Shown piece by piece: positions 1-6,421 of a stretch of DNA of 21,749 nt. Numbering within the stretch: position 1 is the stretch's first letter; every line of letters starts with the position of its first letter. A program made the translations under genes and the position numbers. The notes below the pieces were generated by a model, which was not told the DNA's origin, made no database searches, and saw only the letters and a list, made by a program, of their open reading frames with translations. Origin of the DNA: Bacillota bacterium (GTDB lineage: Bacteria; Bacillota_A; Clostridia; Lachnospirales; WQUN01); assembly GCA_009786175.1 (NCBI GenBank), contig WQTQ01000207.1, positions 1 to 21,749 on the forward strand, written 5' to 3'.

Positions 1-372
1 TGTCCGGAGTGCGGCAAAAACAACTGCGACGAATGTAATGAATGCGTCTGCGAATACACCTGCACCAACATCTGTCCGGATTGCAATAATAATAACTGTG
101 CAGACTGCGCCGGTTGCACATGCTACGTATGCTCCAACATTTGCCCGGAGTGCGGCAAAAACAACTGCTACGAGTGTAACGAATGCATCTGCGAATATAC
201 TTGCACCAATATCTGCCCCGGTGTAGACTGCGAAAACTGCTTTGACTGCCATGAATACACGCCGTGTGAAAATTGCACCCTATGTGCTACATGCTGCCAG
301 TGCTACATCTGCACCAACATCTGCCCGGCTTGTGGTAACAACAATTGCGTTGACTGTAACGGATGCACATGC
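1..372 (+). repeat. Five in-frame Cys-rich tandem repeats
   Basis: Units start at 1, 73, 142, 214 and 322 (24, 23, 24, 36 and at least 17 codons). Each opens with Cys-Pro, and units 1-4 end in (T/S)NI. The core pattern is CPxCxxxNCxxCxxCxC; unit 1 reads CPECGKNNCDECNEC. Units 1 and 3 are almost identical. Unit 4 is expanded and carries 11 cysteines, against 6 or 7 in the others. The array probably continues leftward out of the window. Confidence 0.85.
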
Positions 373-1053
373 GGTATAGATACACAACCGCCGATAGACT
401 TCCCGCCACAACCACCTGTATGGTGGCCGCCATTGCCTCCGACACCACCTACAGAAGAGCTTGCCGTTACTCCTGACCTTCATTATATTCCATGGGCACC
501 TCGTCGGCCGATTTCTGCACCGGAAGTAGTTGAATATGAAGAGTACGAACTATTACCTATAATCGAGGAAGAGGAAGCTCCTATGCCGTATGCAGATTAT
601 TACGGCGAAGTGGTATATATGGAATATGACGATTTAGATTATTTGGATGATGCTCCTCCTGCTACTGAAGACATTAACGTTGCGCCATTTGCAACCGTAC
701 TAATCTTTACAGAGGGCAGTATAGAGTACTTGTTAAACGGCCAAAGACATGTAGGTGTTGCCAGCCCGTTTATCGACATGGCAACCGACCGTATGATGAT
801 TCCGCTTCGTACAATAGCAGAAGCGTTAGGTATTGAGGTCGCATGGGACAGTGCCACACGTTCCGCACTTCTGTTTTTACCAACTGAAACGATTATAATT
901 CCGGCAGATGAAATGCTGCCTGGCGATATGGGTTCTGCAATGATGGTTAATAATCGTATATTTGTACCATTGCGCTTTGCAATGTATGCGTTTGATGCCA
1001 TTGTAGAGTGGGATCATGAAAACAGATCGGCAATTATCACTGTTAGCGAATAG
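1..1053 (+). CDS. Cys-rich repeat protein with C-terminal copper-amine-oxidase-N (stalk) domain, 5' partial
   Basis: Frame 1 is open from the first base to the TAG at 1051-1053, so the start lies outside the window and 350 residues are visible. Residues 1-124 are five imperfect Cys repeats with 38 cysteines. Residues 125-150 are a Pro/Trp-rich linker (PPQPPVWWPPLPP). Residues about 160-220 are acidic and Tyr-rich. Residues about 230-350 resemble a copper amine oxidase N-terminal domain (PF07833), with the paired signatures MIPLRTIAEALG and IFVPLRFAMYAF, each followed by a VxWD/VEWD strand and NRSA-type turn. That domain is common on secreted or wall-attached Firmicute proteins, so an extracellular location is likely, but the signal peptide would lie upstream. 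Function is unknown; metal binding or a disulfide-rich stalk are both possible. A TTG at 433 could be taken as a start, but it has no Shine-Dalgarno sequence and would discard an open, clearly coding repeat region. Confidence 0.85.
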   Translation, partial: CPECGKNNCDECNECVCEYTCTNICPDCNNNNCADCAGCTCYVCSNICPECGKNNCYECNECICEYTCTNICPGVDCENCFDCHEYTPCENCTLCATCCQCYICTNICPACGNNNCVDCNGCTCGIDTQPPIDFPPQPPVWWPPLPPTPPTEELAVTPDLHYIPWAPRRPISAPEVVEYEEYELLPIIEEEEAPMPYADYYGEVVYMEYDDLDYLDDAPPATEDINVAPFATVLIFTEGSIEYLLNGQRHVGVASPFIDMATDRMMIPLRTIAEALGIEVAWDSATRSALLFLPTETIIIPADEMLPGDMGSAMMVNNRIFVPLRFAMYAFDAIVEWDHENRSAIITVSE

Positions 1054-1070
1054 AATTTTTGAAAATTTTG

Positions 1071-1110
1071 TAATAAAAGAGACTGCCTTGTGAAGCAGTC
1101 TCTTTTATTA
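1071..1110. terminator. Perfect 16-bp hairpin after the Cys-rich gene
   Basis: The arms at 1071-1086 and 1095-1110 are exact reverse complements (TAATAAAAGAGACTGC) around an 8-base loop. The right arm ends in TCTTTTATTA, giving a U-rich end on the plus strand, with an A-rich left arm giving the same on the other strand. It sits 18 bases after the stop codon. Confidence 0.85.
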
Positions 1111-1147
1111 CAATTGTATCACAACACAGTTCACACATAATTTTACC

Positions 1148-1176
1148 TTGAAAACGGAAGAAATATCAGTTAGTAT
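1148..1176 (+). promoter_or_regulatory. Sigma-A-type promoter for the aquaporin gene
   Basis: TTGAAA (1148-1153), a 17-base spacer and TAGTAT (1171-1176). Transcription would start near 1183, about 28 bases before the ATG at 1211. The TTG here is in frame with the aquaporin, but it is better read as the -35 hexamer than as a start codon. Confidence 0.6.
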
Positions 1177-1210
1177 ATTTCAGGTAAATAAATTACAAAG
1201 GAGTGAAAAC

Positions 1211-1891
1211 ATGCAAGTTACCAAAAAGTATTTTGCAGAGTTTGTGGGAACAATGGTACTGGTCTTTATGGGGTGCGGCAGCGCGATATTTTTAGGCGCG
1301 GGCGCAGACACCGGCCACCTTGCCGTAGCACTGGCTTTTGGTCTTTCCATTGTAGCAATGGCGTATGTAATAGGCGGGGTTTCCGGCTGTCACATAAACC
1401 CGGCTGTTTCCCTTTCCATGCTATTGACCAAAAAATTGAGCGTAAACCACTTTGTTGGGTATGTTATTGCTCAGATACTTGGCGCGATAGCCGGCGCGGC
1501 TTTGCTGCAAATTTTATTGTCTCTGTCCGGCATGACAGACCTTACAGGCGGTCTTGGCACCAATGGGTTTGGTAATGTTGGAATGGGTGGCGCATTTATT
1601 GTTGAAATAGTGCTTACCTTCATTTTTGTTTTTGTTATTTTAGGCGTTGTTTCCGACGCCTCTAAAGCAAGCGTTGCCGGTATCGTAATCGGTCTCACCC
1701 TTACATTTGTTCACATCGTGGGTATACCTTTAACCGGCACTTCGGTAAACCCGGCGCGCAGCATCGGCCCTGCTCTTTTTGCAGGCGGCAGCGCATTAAC
1801 AGAATTATGGGTATTTATAGTAGCTCCTTTAATTGGCGCGGCATTGGCTGTGGCTGTGTTTAGTTGGATAAACGCAAAAAAAGCTAAGTAA
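1211..1891 (+). CDS. aqpZ: Aquaporin (MIP family, AqpZ-like water channel)
   Basis: A 226-aa polytopic membrane protein that should conduct water across the cytoplasmic membrane. Both MIP half-helix motifs are present: HINPAVSL and SVNPARSIGPALF. By alignment with E. coli AqpZ the selectivity filter is the water-type set: Phe in ALAFGL, His in FVHIVGIP, Thr in GTSVNPAR and the Arg after the second NPA. This argues against a glycerol facilitator, which normally has a more open filter. A Cys precedes the His of the first loop (SGCHINPA), where AqpZ has Gly. The ATG at 1211 is chosen because AAAGGAG lies 8 bases upstream (1196-1202) and MQVTKKYFAEFVGT begins like other family members; the in-frame TTG at 1148 falls in the promoter. 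The gene is monocistronic, flanked by its own promoter and terminator. Confidence 0.93.
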   Translation: MQVTKKYFAEFVGTMVLVFMGCGSAIFLGAGADTGHLAVALAFGLSIVAMAYVIGGVSGCHINPAVSLSMLLTKKLSVNHFVGYVIAQILGAIAGAALLQILLSLSGMTDLTGGLGTNGFGNVGMGGAFIVEIVLTFIFVFVILGVVSDASKASVAGIVIGLTLTFVHIVGIPLTGTSVNPARSIGPALFAGGSALTELWVFIVAPLIGAALAVAVFSWINAKKAK

Positions 1892-1910
1892 GAATATTTT
1901 ACGCAATTTT

Positions 1911-1956
1911 AAGGCAATACTGAATGGCCAAAACACATTCGGTATTGCCTTTTTAT
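1911..1956 (+). terminator. Intrinsic terminator of the aquaporin gene
   Basis: A 15-bp stem (1911-1925 with 1937-1951, one G-U pair), AAGGCAATACTGAAT against ATTCGGTATTGCCTT, an 11-base loop and a T run. It lies 19 bases after the stop. Confidence 0.88.
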
Positions 1957-1973
1957 TGTGTGCTTGCTATACT
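1945..1973 (+). promoter_or_regulatory. Promoter of the YvlD/holin-like gene, overlapping the previous terminator
   Basis: TTGCCT (1945-1950), a 17-base spacer and TATACT (1968-1973). The -35 element lies inside the right arm of the aquaporin terminator. The ATG at 2005 follows about 25 bases after the expected start of transcription. Confidence 0.5.
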
Positions 1974-2004
1974 GGTAAATACCACATAAGGAGGTGGATA
2001 TACT

Positions 2005-2358
2005 ATGATTCGCACACTAATTAACTGGATTATCAGCGCGCTTATTTTATGGGCACTGTCACTGTTACCGTTTTTAGACATGAATTTCACCGGAAGCCTA
2101 TGGAATGTTTTTGTTGTTGCAATTGTGTTTGGCCTTATCAACGCGCTAATCGTACCACTTGCCAAAAAGATATTTACCGGCTCAAAAGACAATACCACAC
2201 TGCTGGTAATTGCCATTTCCTTAGTAATTGACGCGTTTGCGCTATTGTTGCTAAGCTGGCTTGTTTCCGGGTTTCACATCTCATTCTTACCAACAGCAAT
2301 AATTGTGGCAATAATCCTTACCGTCCTTAACGCAGGTTTTTCAAGATCAAAAGAATAA
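2005..2358 (+). CDS. Phage-holin-4 / YvlD-like small membrane protein
   Basis: A 117-aa protein made almost entirely of four hydrophobic helices: about residues 5-25, 32-52, 63-86 and 92-112. It ends in a short charged tail (SRSKE). Length, helix spacing and the segments NALIVPLAKK and ISLVIDAFALLLLSWLV fit the chromosomal family annotated as 'phage holin family protein' (Phage_holin_4_2, B. subtilis YvlD). Despite the name, chromosomal members are generally not lysis proteins; in B. subtilis yvlD lies in an envelope-stress-linked operon. The start is secure: AAGGAGGTG at 1988-1996 sits 8 bases before the ATG. Nothing phage-like is nearby, so a prophage origin is unlikely. Confidence 0.82.
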   Translation: MIRTLINWIISALILWALSLLPFLDMNFTGSLWNVFVVAIVFGLINALIVPLAKKIFTGSKDNTTLLVIAISLVIDAFALLLLSWLVSGFHISFLPTAIIVAIILTVLNAGFSRSKE

Positions 2359-2364
2359 AAAGAT

Positions 2365-2404
2365 AAGCCTACGGTATCACTGCTGATATTGTAGGCTTTT
2401 TGTT
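2365..2404. terminator. Terminator between convergent genes
   Basis: AAGCCTACGGTATCA (2365-2379) pairs with TGATATTGTAGGCTT (2384-2398), with two G-U pairs and a 4-base loop, then a T-rich tail. It ends the YvlD-like gene. The A-rich left side could also serve the convergent minus-strand gene that ends at 2414. Confidence 0.82.
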
Positions 2405-2413
2405 TTAAGCGTC

Positions 2414-3007
2414 TCATGCCTGTTTAATTCTTACAAACCATTTATTTAATTCGAAGTATAACGCCGCCATGCGTACCTCTCCTTCGCTGTCGGCAATAAT
2501 CTGCCGGGCCTTTACCTTATGCCAAACACCTAGCCCCCCTGCACTGTAAGAGCCCCTCGGCTCTATCTCAATGGTTTTTTCGACTATATACTGTGCTTCC
2601 TGCACTGTAAAGCAGATAATTTCATATTTACAATCCGGAAAAACATCCAGCGTTACAGGAACAAATTGCTTACCCCCATGGCCGTACCTTTCATCAATAA
2701 TATTCCTGCCGCTAAACAAGCCATCGGCCAAATATAAATAAACTTCATGCCGAGTGTTTCGATGGGCTTGGTATACCTCTGGGGTTTCTGTTACTGCTGT
2801 TACCTTAAACCGCCGCCCTTCCCCACGGGCCCTCAAAAGGGTCAGTAATACGCTCTCGTAAACACATTTTATTTCGTAACATGAATTGTCCGGAGTCCAA
2901 TACATAAGCGGCTTTATTACCCCGTTGGGCAGCCACTCTATTCTAACTGTAACGGGAACACATAGCCCGTCAAAATGCTTAATATACACCGTCGGCCTAT
3001 CTGCCAT
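2414..3007 (-). CDS. Conserved hypothetical protein encoded downstream of a Y-family polymerase
   Basis: A 197-aa soluble protein with no signal peptide or membrane segment. I do not recognise a named domain with certainty. Residues about 15-75 have a pattern (IEWLPNG, PLMYWTPDNSCYEI, a Glu-rich helix, then GEGRRFKV) that loosely recalls the small beta-rich partner proteins encoded beside ImuB/UmuC-type polymerases, such as DUF6504. That likeness is from memory and unproven. A middle segment has RYGHGGKQFVPVTLDVF. The C-terminal third has a Tyr/Gly-rich turn (PRGSYSAGGLGVWHK) and ends in WFVRIKQA. The gene starts 18 bases after the polymerase stop with a weak AGGGGCG site, so it should be cotranscribed and SOS-controlled. 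A role as an accessory factor for translesion synthesis is inferred from position only. Confidence 0.75.
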   Translation of the reverse strand: MADRPTVYIKHFDGLCVPVTVRIEWLPNGVIKPLMYWTPDNSCYEIKCVYESVLLTLLRARGEGRRFKVTAVTETPEVYQAHRNTRHEVYLYLADGLFSGRNIIDERYGHGGKQFVPVTLDVFPDCKYEIICFTVQEAQYIVEKTIEIEPRGSYSAGGLGVWHKVKARQIIADSEGEVRMAALYFELNKWFVRIKQA

Positions 3008-3025
3008 TTAATTCACGCCCCTATT

Positions 3026-4279
3026 CTAATTGTACACATAAAATGTTTGAGCATCGCCCTTATCATTATTTGCGTTTACACTTTTTAGCCGCTCGCTCAT
3101 AAGCACGGCGCGCTGCAAACTGCTTTGGCCATATTGGTTTCGTATCCTGTCTACACAGCGTTCTAAGTTTATGATTTTATTACGCTTTTCCTCGTCGTCA
3201 AACAAAGACAGCTGACAAACAGAGCCTTGCGGAACAAGGTCCGTGCCGCGCACCCCAAGGCTGCGAACCGGGTTATGCCAGCGATAATGCCGCCTGAATA
3301 ATTCTATGGCTTCCGGTACAATTTCAGCTGCAAGGTTTGTTGGCCGTGAAAGCTTTATCTGCCGTTCAAATGACAGTAAACGATTGTCTCTTACGGAAAT
3401 TTTTAGTGTTTGCGCCTCAAAACCGCTTTCTCTCATACGTTCGGCCACACTCTCCCCCAGCATGTAAAAAGCCGCCCGCACATCATCATCGCTTACAAGG
3501 TCGCGGGGCATTGTATTACTGTTTCCGATAGACTTCACGTCATCTACCCTTTCGATATGGGCAACCGGGGTCTTATCCTGCCCGGCGGCCATTGTCCACA
3601 ACATGTCCCCTGCCTTGTTTTTTAATATTTGACAAATACGCTCCGGCCCGCAAGCTACCAATTCGCCAATTGTATTAATACCGTGCCTTCGCAGCTTATC
3701 ATTTGTCGCTTGCCCTACATACAAAAGGTCAGATACCGGTAAGGGATAAACTTTCTGTTCACGTTCCTCGTTCCACAACTCAAATACACCATTGTTGGGG
3801 GCCAGGTCACTTCCAATTTTTGCGTAGGGAAGATTATTGCTCACACCAATAGAAACCGTCATACAAAGCTGTTTCCATATTGCTTGCCTGATATCCTGGA
3901 CTGTTTTTATAACTGTACTCCTGTCACCGTATAGCTGTACCCACATTTCGTCAGAGCCAAAGGGTTTTATGGCATCCGTATACTGCAGTACAATTTCTCT
4001 CATCCGTTGAGAAATGTGAAGATACAGGGGATAATTTGCAGGAACAATAATCAGGTTAGGATAAATTTTTAATGCATCCTTAATTGAAGAGCCCGTCTGA
4101 ATTTTCATACTCTTAGCTTCGGGTGATTTGGTCAAAACTATCCCTTTTCTTGACTCTTGGTCACCGCCGACAACAAATGCCTTTCCCCGTATATCCGGAC
4201 GGTAAAGGGCTTCAATTTGGCCATAAAAATAGTTAACATCAATATGACAGACAGCATTTTTTATTCTTATCTGCTCCAC
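3026..4279 (-). CDS. Y-family translesion DNA polymerase (DinB/UmuC/UvrX-like)
   Basis: Error-prone lesion-bypass polymerase. Numbering from the GTG at 4279 (417 aa): the first catalytic Asp is D14 in HIDVNYFYGQIEAL, the steric-gate residue is Y19, and the second acidic pair is D110-E111 in FGSDEMWVQL. A helix-hairpin-helix (VGQATNDKLRRHGINTIGEL) and a little-finger domain follow. Near the C terminus QLSLF (356-360) matches a canonical beta-clamp binding motif. Two departures: N16 replaces the second Asp of the usual DxD, and SIDE is GSDE. The frame is open up to a TTG at 4336, but that codon coincides with the predicted transcription start and LexA box. The GTG at 4279, preceded by GGGTGGGTGAT, gives the usual short N terminus, so I chose it. 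A UvrX/YqjW-like identity is as likely as DinB. Confidence 0.88.
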   Translation of the reverse strand: MEQIRIKNAVCHIDVNYFYGQIEALYRPDIRGKAFVVGGDQESRKGIVLTKSPEAKSMKIQTGSSIKDALKIYPNLIIVPANYPLYLHISQRMREIVLQYTDAIKPFGSDEMWVQLYGDRSTVIKTVQDIRQAIWKQLCMTVSIGVSNNLPYAKIGSDLAPNNGVFELWNEEREQKVYPLPVSDLLYVGQATNDKLRRHGINTIGELVACGPERICQILKNKAGDMLWTMAAGQDKTPVAHIERVDDVKSIGNSNTMPRDLVSDDDVRAAFYMLGESVAERMRESGFEAQTLKISVRDNRLLSFERQIKLSRPTNLAAEIVPEAIELFRRHYRWHNPVRSLGVRGTDLVPQGSVCQLSLFDDEEKRNKIINLERCVDRIRNQYGQSSLQRAVLMSERLKSVNANNDKGDAQTFYVYN

Positions 4280-4316
4280 ATAATCACCCACCCATTGATA
4301 ATATTTCCACCATATT

Positions 4317-4332
4317 GCGAATATATGTTCGC
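4317..4332 (-). promoter_or_regulatory. LexA (SOS) operator
   Basis: On the minus strand the site reads GCGAACATATATTCGC. The Gram-positive LexA (DinR) consensus is CGAACATATGTTCG; the core at 4318-4331 differs from it by one base. It lies immediately downstream of the predicted -10 element, where a bound repressor would block initiation. Confidence 0.85.
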
Positions 4333-4340
4333 TCAAGTAA

Positions 4341-4369
4341 AATATATCATATATTTGTTATGTGTGCAA
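4341..4369 (-). promoter_or_regulatory. Promoter of the SOS polymerase operon
   Basis: On the minus strand: TTGCAC (4364-4369), a spacer of exactly 17 bases and TATATT (4341-4346). Transcription should begin near 4334, at the edge of the LexA box. Confidence 0.72.
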
Positions 4370-4401
4370 ACATTGTGTTATGTCTGACTTAGTTACACCT
4401 A

Positions 4402-4939
4402 TTACGCTTTTTTCCCAATTGCAATAATATTTCGCGAAGCCCCCATTAACTCCGGCGTAGATTCTATCAACTCTATGTGTTTCAGCAGCCGGGCTGATTC
4501 ATTTTCGTCAGCTGGCAAACTGTAATCACCAAAGGCATTGGCAATCCCCTCAACAGCTATTGTATGTGTGTTATAAAACCCTGCTGTTGATAACTCGGTT
4601 ATAATTTCATTGGGTGTGTGAAAATATGCCTGCGGAAAAGTGAATCCCTCAACCTTTCCGGTTTCGATTATTTTTTTAAGTGAATCAATGTCGTATATGT
4701 GAGATAAGTTCCATTTTAGTGTAGACACCAAAACAGTATACCGGCTTATAACTGTACAAAGCACATGACCACCACGTTTCAATACCCGAAACGCCTCGCC
4801 TAAGCACTTGGCCCGCGATTCATGCGACTGCAAGTGATATAACGCACCCATAATCAAAACCAAATCCATGCTTTCATTCTGATAAGGAAGGTTACGGGCA
4901 TCTGCACATATGTTTGCCTATTTTATTCAATTCAAGCAT
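4402..4939 (-). pseudogene. Class I SAM-dependent methyltransferase, internally deleted and frameshifted
   Basis: An original start is visible: AGGAGG (4946-4951) precedes ATG codons at 4942 and 4939, and translation from 4939 gives MLELNKIGK before reaching a stop after about 15 codons. The other frame carries the second half of a methyltransferase, in frame from ICADARNLPYQNES (around 4909-4870) through MDLVLIMGALYHLQ, RVLKRGGHVLC and on to the stop at 4402. Family members begin with a similar ELNKIGKYY segment but have about 70 more residues, including the Gly-rich SAM-binding motif I, between these parts. That segment is missing and the frame is shifted by one at the junction near 4910. 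Initiation at the ATG at 4869 would give 155 aa without a complete cofactor site. A TATAAT at 4967-4972 may be the remnant promoter. Confidence 0.8.
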
Positions 4940-5054
4940 CATGTGCCTCCTGTCAGTTTTTGCTTAATTATATGTCATGTTCTATTTGAAGACCATACAT
5001 CATACGTTAACAAAACATAAAAAATCAACCTGAGGTTTACTACTCTATGTAAAT

Positions 5055-5094
5055 ACAAAAAACAGCTTGGCGATTTAAGAATCATCAAGCTGTT
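5055..5094 (-). terminator. Terminator of the GNAT gene
   Basis: On the minus strand AACAGCTTG (5086-5094) pairs with CAAGCTGTT (5061-5069) around a 16-base loop, followed by a T run. It lies 17 bases after the stop at 5112. Confidence 0.8.
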
Positions 5095-5111
5095 CCAACA
5101 GAAACAATACC

Positions 5112-5969
5112 TCAAACGCTTGTACCGTTCACCTTGTCTATGCTCTTTTCAATTTCTATGCTTTCTCCGGTCGAATTGTAAGCGGCGAACAAATCTATAT
5201 ACCGCGTCTTGAAAACAAATTCGATTTCTTCAAGACCTGCCGCGTGTCCGTAAGCAAGTATAGCGGACACCGTTTCGGGGGTAACTTCTTCGTTGCTCCA
5301 ATACAATGCCGTTGCCTTGACCTTGCCTTTTTTGTACATGAACTGCAAATACCCTTCGGGAATAGTTATCGTTTTCACAATAAACTCGTTGGGTTCAGGG
5401 TTATGGTTAGCAACCTCATACATATGCCGCCCCGATGATTGCCAGAGTCCAAATACAAACTCATGGCTGTTGGCAATATCAAGCGTTACAGCAACGGGCG
5501 TTACGCATTGTTCCGTAACAGGACCTGCCACTGTTGAACAGACGTAGGTATAAATAGTATCCGTATCCACATAGCGATTCTTTCGATAAAAATTGTGTGA
5601 CCTTTCATCTTCTGGCATCGTTCGCAGGCGTGATGCGCCAACGCTTTTTGCATATTCCTCCCCGTTATCCAGCATCATTTTCCCGATACCCCGGCTACGC
5701 AAATCGCAGTCAACTTGCATTATACCGAGATACAAAATCTTTTCGCCTTTATCATACATCTCAATCCACTCGCTGTACCCGGTGATTGTATCATCGTCAC
5801 AGGCTACCGTTATATAAAAACCGCGTTCAATGCGCTTAGTGACCCATGCCAAGCACGAATCATATTTATGCCACGGTACTACTTCATCATCACGGAAAAC
5901 ATTGACGATGCCAGGAATGAGTTGGTCTACATTTTTACCGCTAATGCGGTGGATGGTCGTGTTGTACAT
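5112..5969 (-). CDS. GNAT-family N-acetyltransferase with an extra C-terminal domain
   Basis: A 285-aa protein, about twice the length of a single GNAT domain. Residues about 5-145 form the acetyltransferase: a substrate-side region, a beta strand (ILYLGIMQV), then the acetyl-CoA pyrophosphate loop LRSRGIG (residues 90-96) and the helix KMMLDNGEEYAKSVGA, and the late HNFYRKNRY element (125-133) usual in this fold. Residues about 155-285 look like a second, degenerate GNAT-type half without a clear RxxGxG loop, possibly for dimerisation or substrate binding. The acceptor substrate cannot be read. The ATG at 5969 is chosen because GGGAGGAAT (5976-5984) precedes it. The frame is open up to 6077, but that stretch contains a terminator-like hairpin and low-complexity sequence. 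Confidence 0.82.
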   Translation of the reverse strand: MYNTTIHRISGKNVDQLIPGIVNVFRDDEVVPWHKYDSCLAWVTKRIERGFYITVACDDDTITGYSEWIEMYDKGEKILYLGIMQVDCDLRSRGIGKMMLDNGEEYAKSVGASRLRTMPEDERSHNFYRKNRYVDTDTIYTYVCSTVAGPVTEQCVTPVAVTLDIANSHEFVFGLWQSSGRHMYEVANHNPEPNEFIVKTITIPEGYLQFMYKKGKVKATALYWSNEEVTPETVSAILAYGHAAGLEEIEFVFKTRYIDLFAAYNSTGESIEIEKSIDKVNGTSV

Positions 5970-5984
5970 TTGATATTCCTCCCA

Positions 5985-6020
5985 AAAATAAAATAGCGGA
6001 AAGTCGTTTTGACCTTCCGC
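5985..6020 (-). terminator. Terminator-like hairpin in the GNAT leader
   Basis: On the minus strand GCGGAAGGTC (6011-6020) pairs with GACTTTCCGC (5996-6005), 10 bp with one G-U and a 5-base loop. The U-rich stretch TATTTTATTTTT follows, ending directly before the Shine-Dalgarno sequence of the GNAT gene. It may end the tRNA-Ser transcript or act as an attenuator. Confidence 0.6.
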
Positions 6021-6107
6021 ACACGGGCATATATTTATGCTCCGTAAAATAAAAGGCCGTGGACGAAACGCGCACAACCAGTCAAAAGAAAATTCTACCG
6101 CTACCGT

Positions 6108-6133
6108 CTCCCCAACAAAGAAGCATTGGGGAG
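6108..6133. other. GC-rich hairpin downstream of tRNA-Ser
   Basis: CTCCCCAA (6108-6115) and TTGGGGAG (6126-6133) form a perfect 8-bp stem with a 10-base loop. There is no T run on the minus strand, so it is more likely a processing or stability element after the tRNA than a terminator. Confidence 0.5.
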
Positions 6134-6155
6134 AGTTCTTATTTGTTCCTAATAC

Positions 6156-6244
6156 CGGAGATGAGGAGATTTGAACTCCTGCGCCGCTATTAACGACCTA
6201 CACACTTTCCAGGCGTGCCTCTTAAGCCACTTGAGTACATCTCC
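6156..6244 (-). tRNA. tRNA-Ser (GGA anticodon)
   Basis: An 89-base cloverleaf on the minus strand. The acceptor stem is GGAGATG with CATCTCC and discriminator G (6156). The anticodon stem is CACGC/GTGTG with loop CTGGAAA, giving GGA (reads UCC/UCU). The T arm is AGGAG-TTCAAAT-CTCCT. The long variable arm is typical of class II tRNA-Ser. No CCA is encoded after the discriminator, so the 3' CCA must be added enzymatically. Confidence 0.95.
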
Positions 6245-6277
6245 ATAGGCAAGTTTTAAGTTAACCCGCACTAAAGG

Positions 6278-6306
6278 ATTTTACAGCATTTTTGCCACCA
6301 GCGCAA
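6278..6306 (-). promoter_or_regulatory. Promoter of tRNA-Ser
   Basis: On the minus strand: TTGCGC (6301-6306), 17-base spacer and TAAAAT (6278-6283). The -10 lies about 34 bases before the tRNA 5' end. It sits after the EF-G-like terminator, so the tRNA is transcribed independently. Confidence 0.6.
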
Positions 6307-6346
6307 GGGCAAAATTTTTCTTGAAAGAATCCGGAAAAAATCTTAT

Positions 6347-6407
6347 AAAAATAGCCCCCTGCTATCGCGATAAAATTATCAATTGCGGCAAGCAAGGGGC
6401 TATTTTT
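6347..6407 (-). terminator. Terminator of the EF-G-like gene
   Basis: A long stem of 17 positions with one mismatch: AAAAATAGCCCCCTGCT (6347-6363) against AGCAAGGGGCTATTTTT (6391-6407), with a 27-base loop that contains further small pairings. It lies 14 bases after the stop and ends in a T run on the minus strand. Confidence 0.85.
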
Positions 6408-6421
6408 TATACCGTTACGGA

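Noticed and set aside
1..372. Direct repeats as a possible CRISPR or intergenic repeat array
   Set aside because: Repeats are in multiples of three, lie in an open coding frame with synonymous differences, and have no spacer structure.
433..1053. A separate 206-aa gene starting at TTG 433
   Set aside because: The same frame is open and repeat-coding all the way to base 1, and there is no ribosome binding site before 433.
1148..1210. N-terminal extension of the aquaporin from TTG 1148
   Set aside because: The TTG is the -35 hexamer of a good promoter; the ATG at 1211 has AAAGGAG and gives the normal family N terminus.
2005..2358. Holin gene as a sign of prophage
   Set aside because: The family has many chromosomal members and no other phage gene is in the window.
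4280..4336. TTG 4336 as the polymerase start
   Set aside because: It coincides with the predicted transcription start and its first codons lie inside the LexA box.
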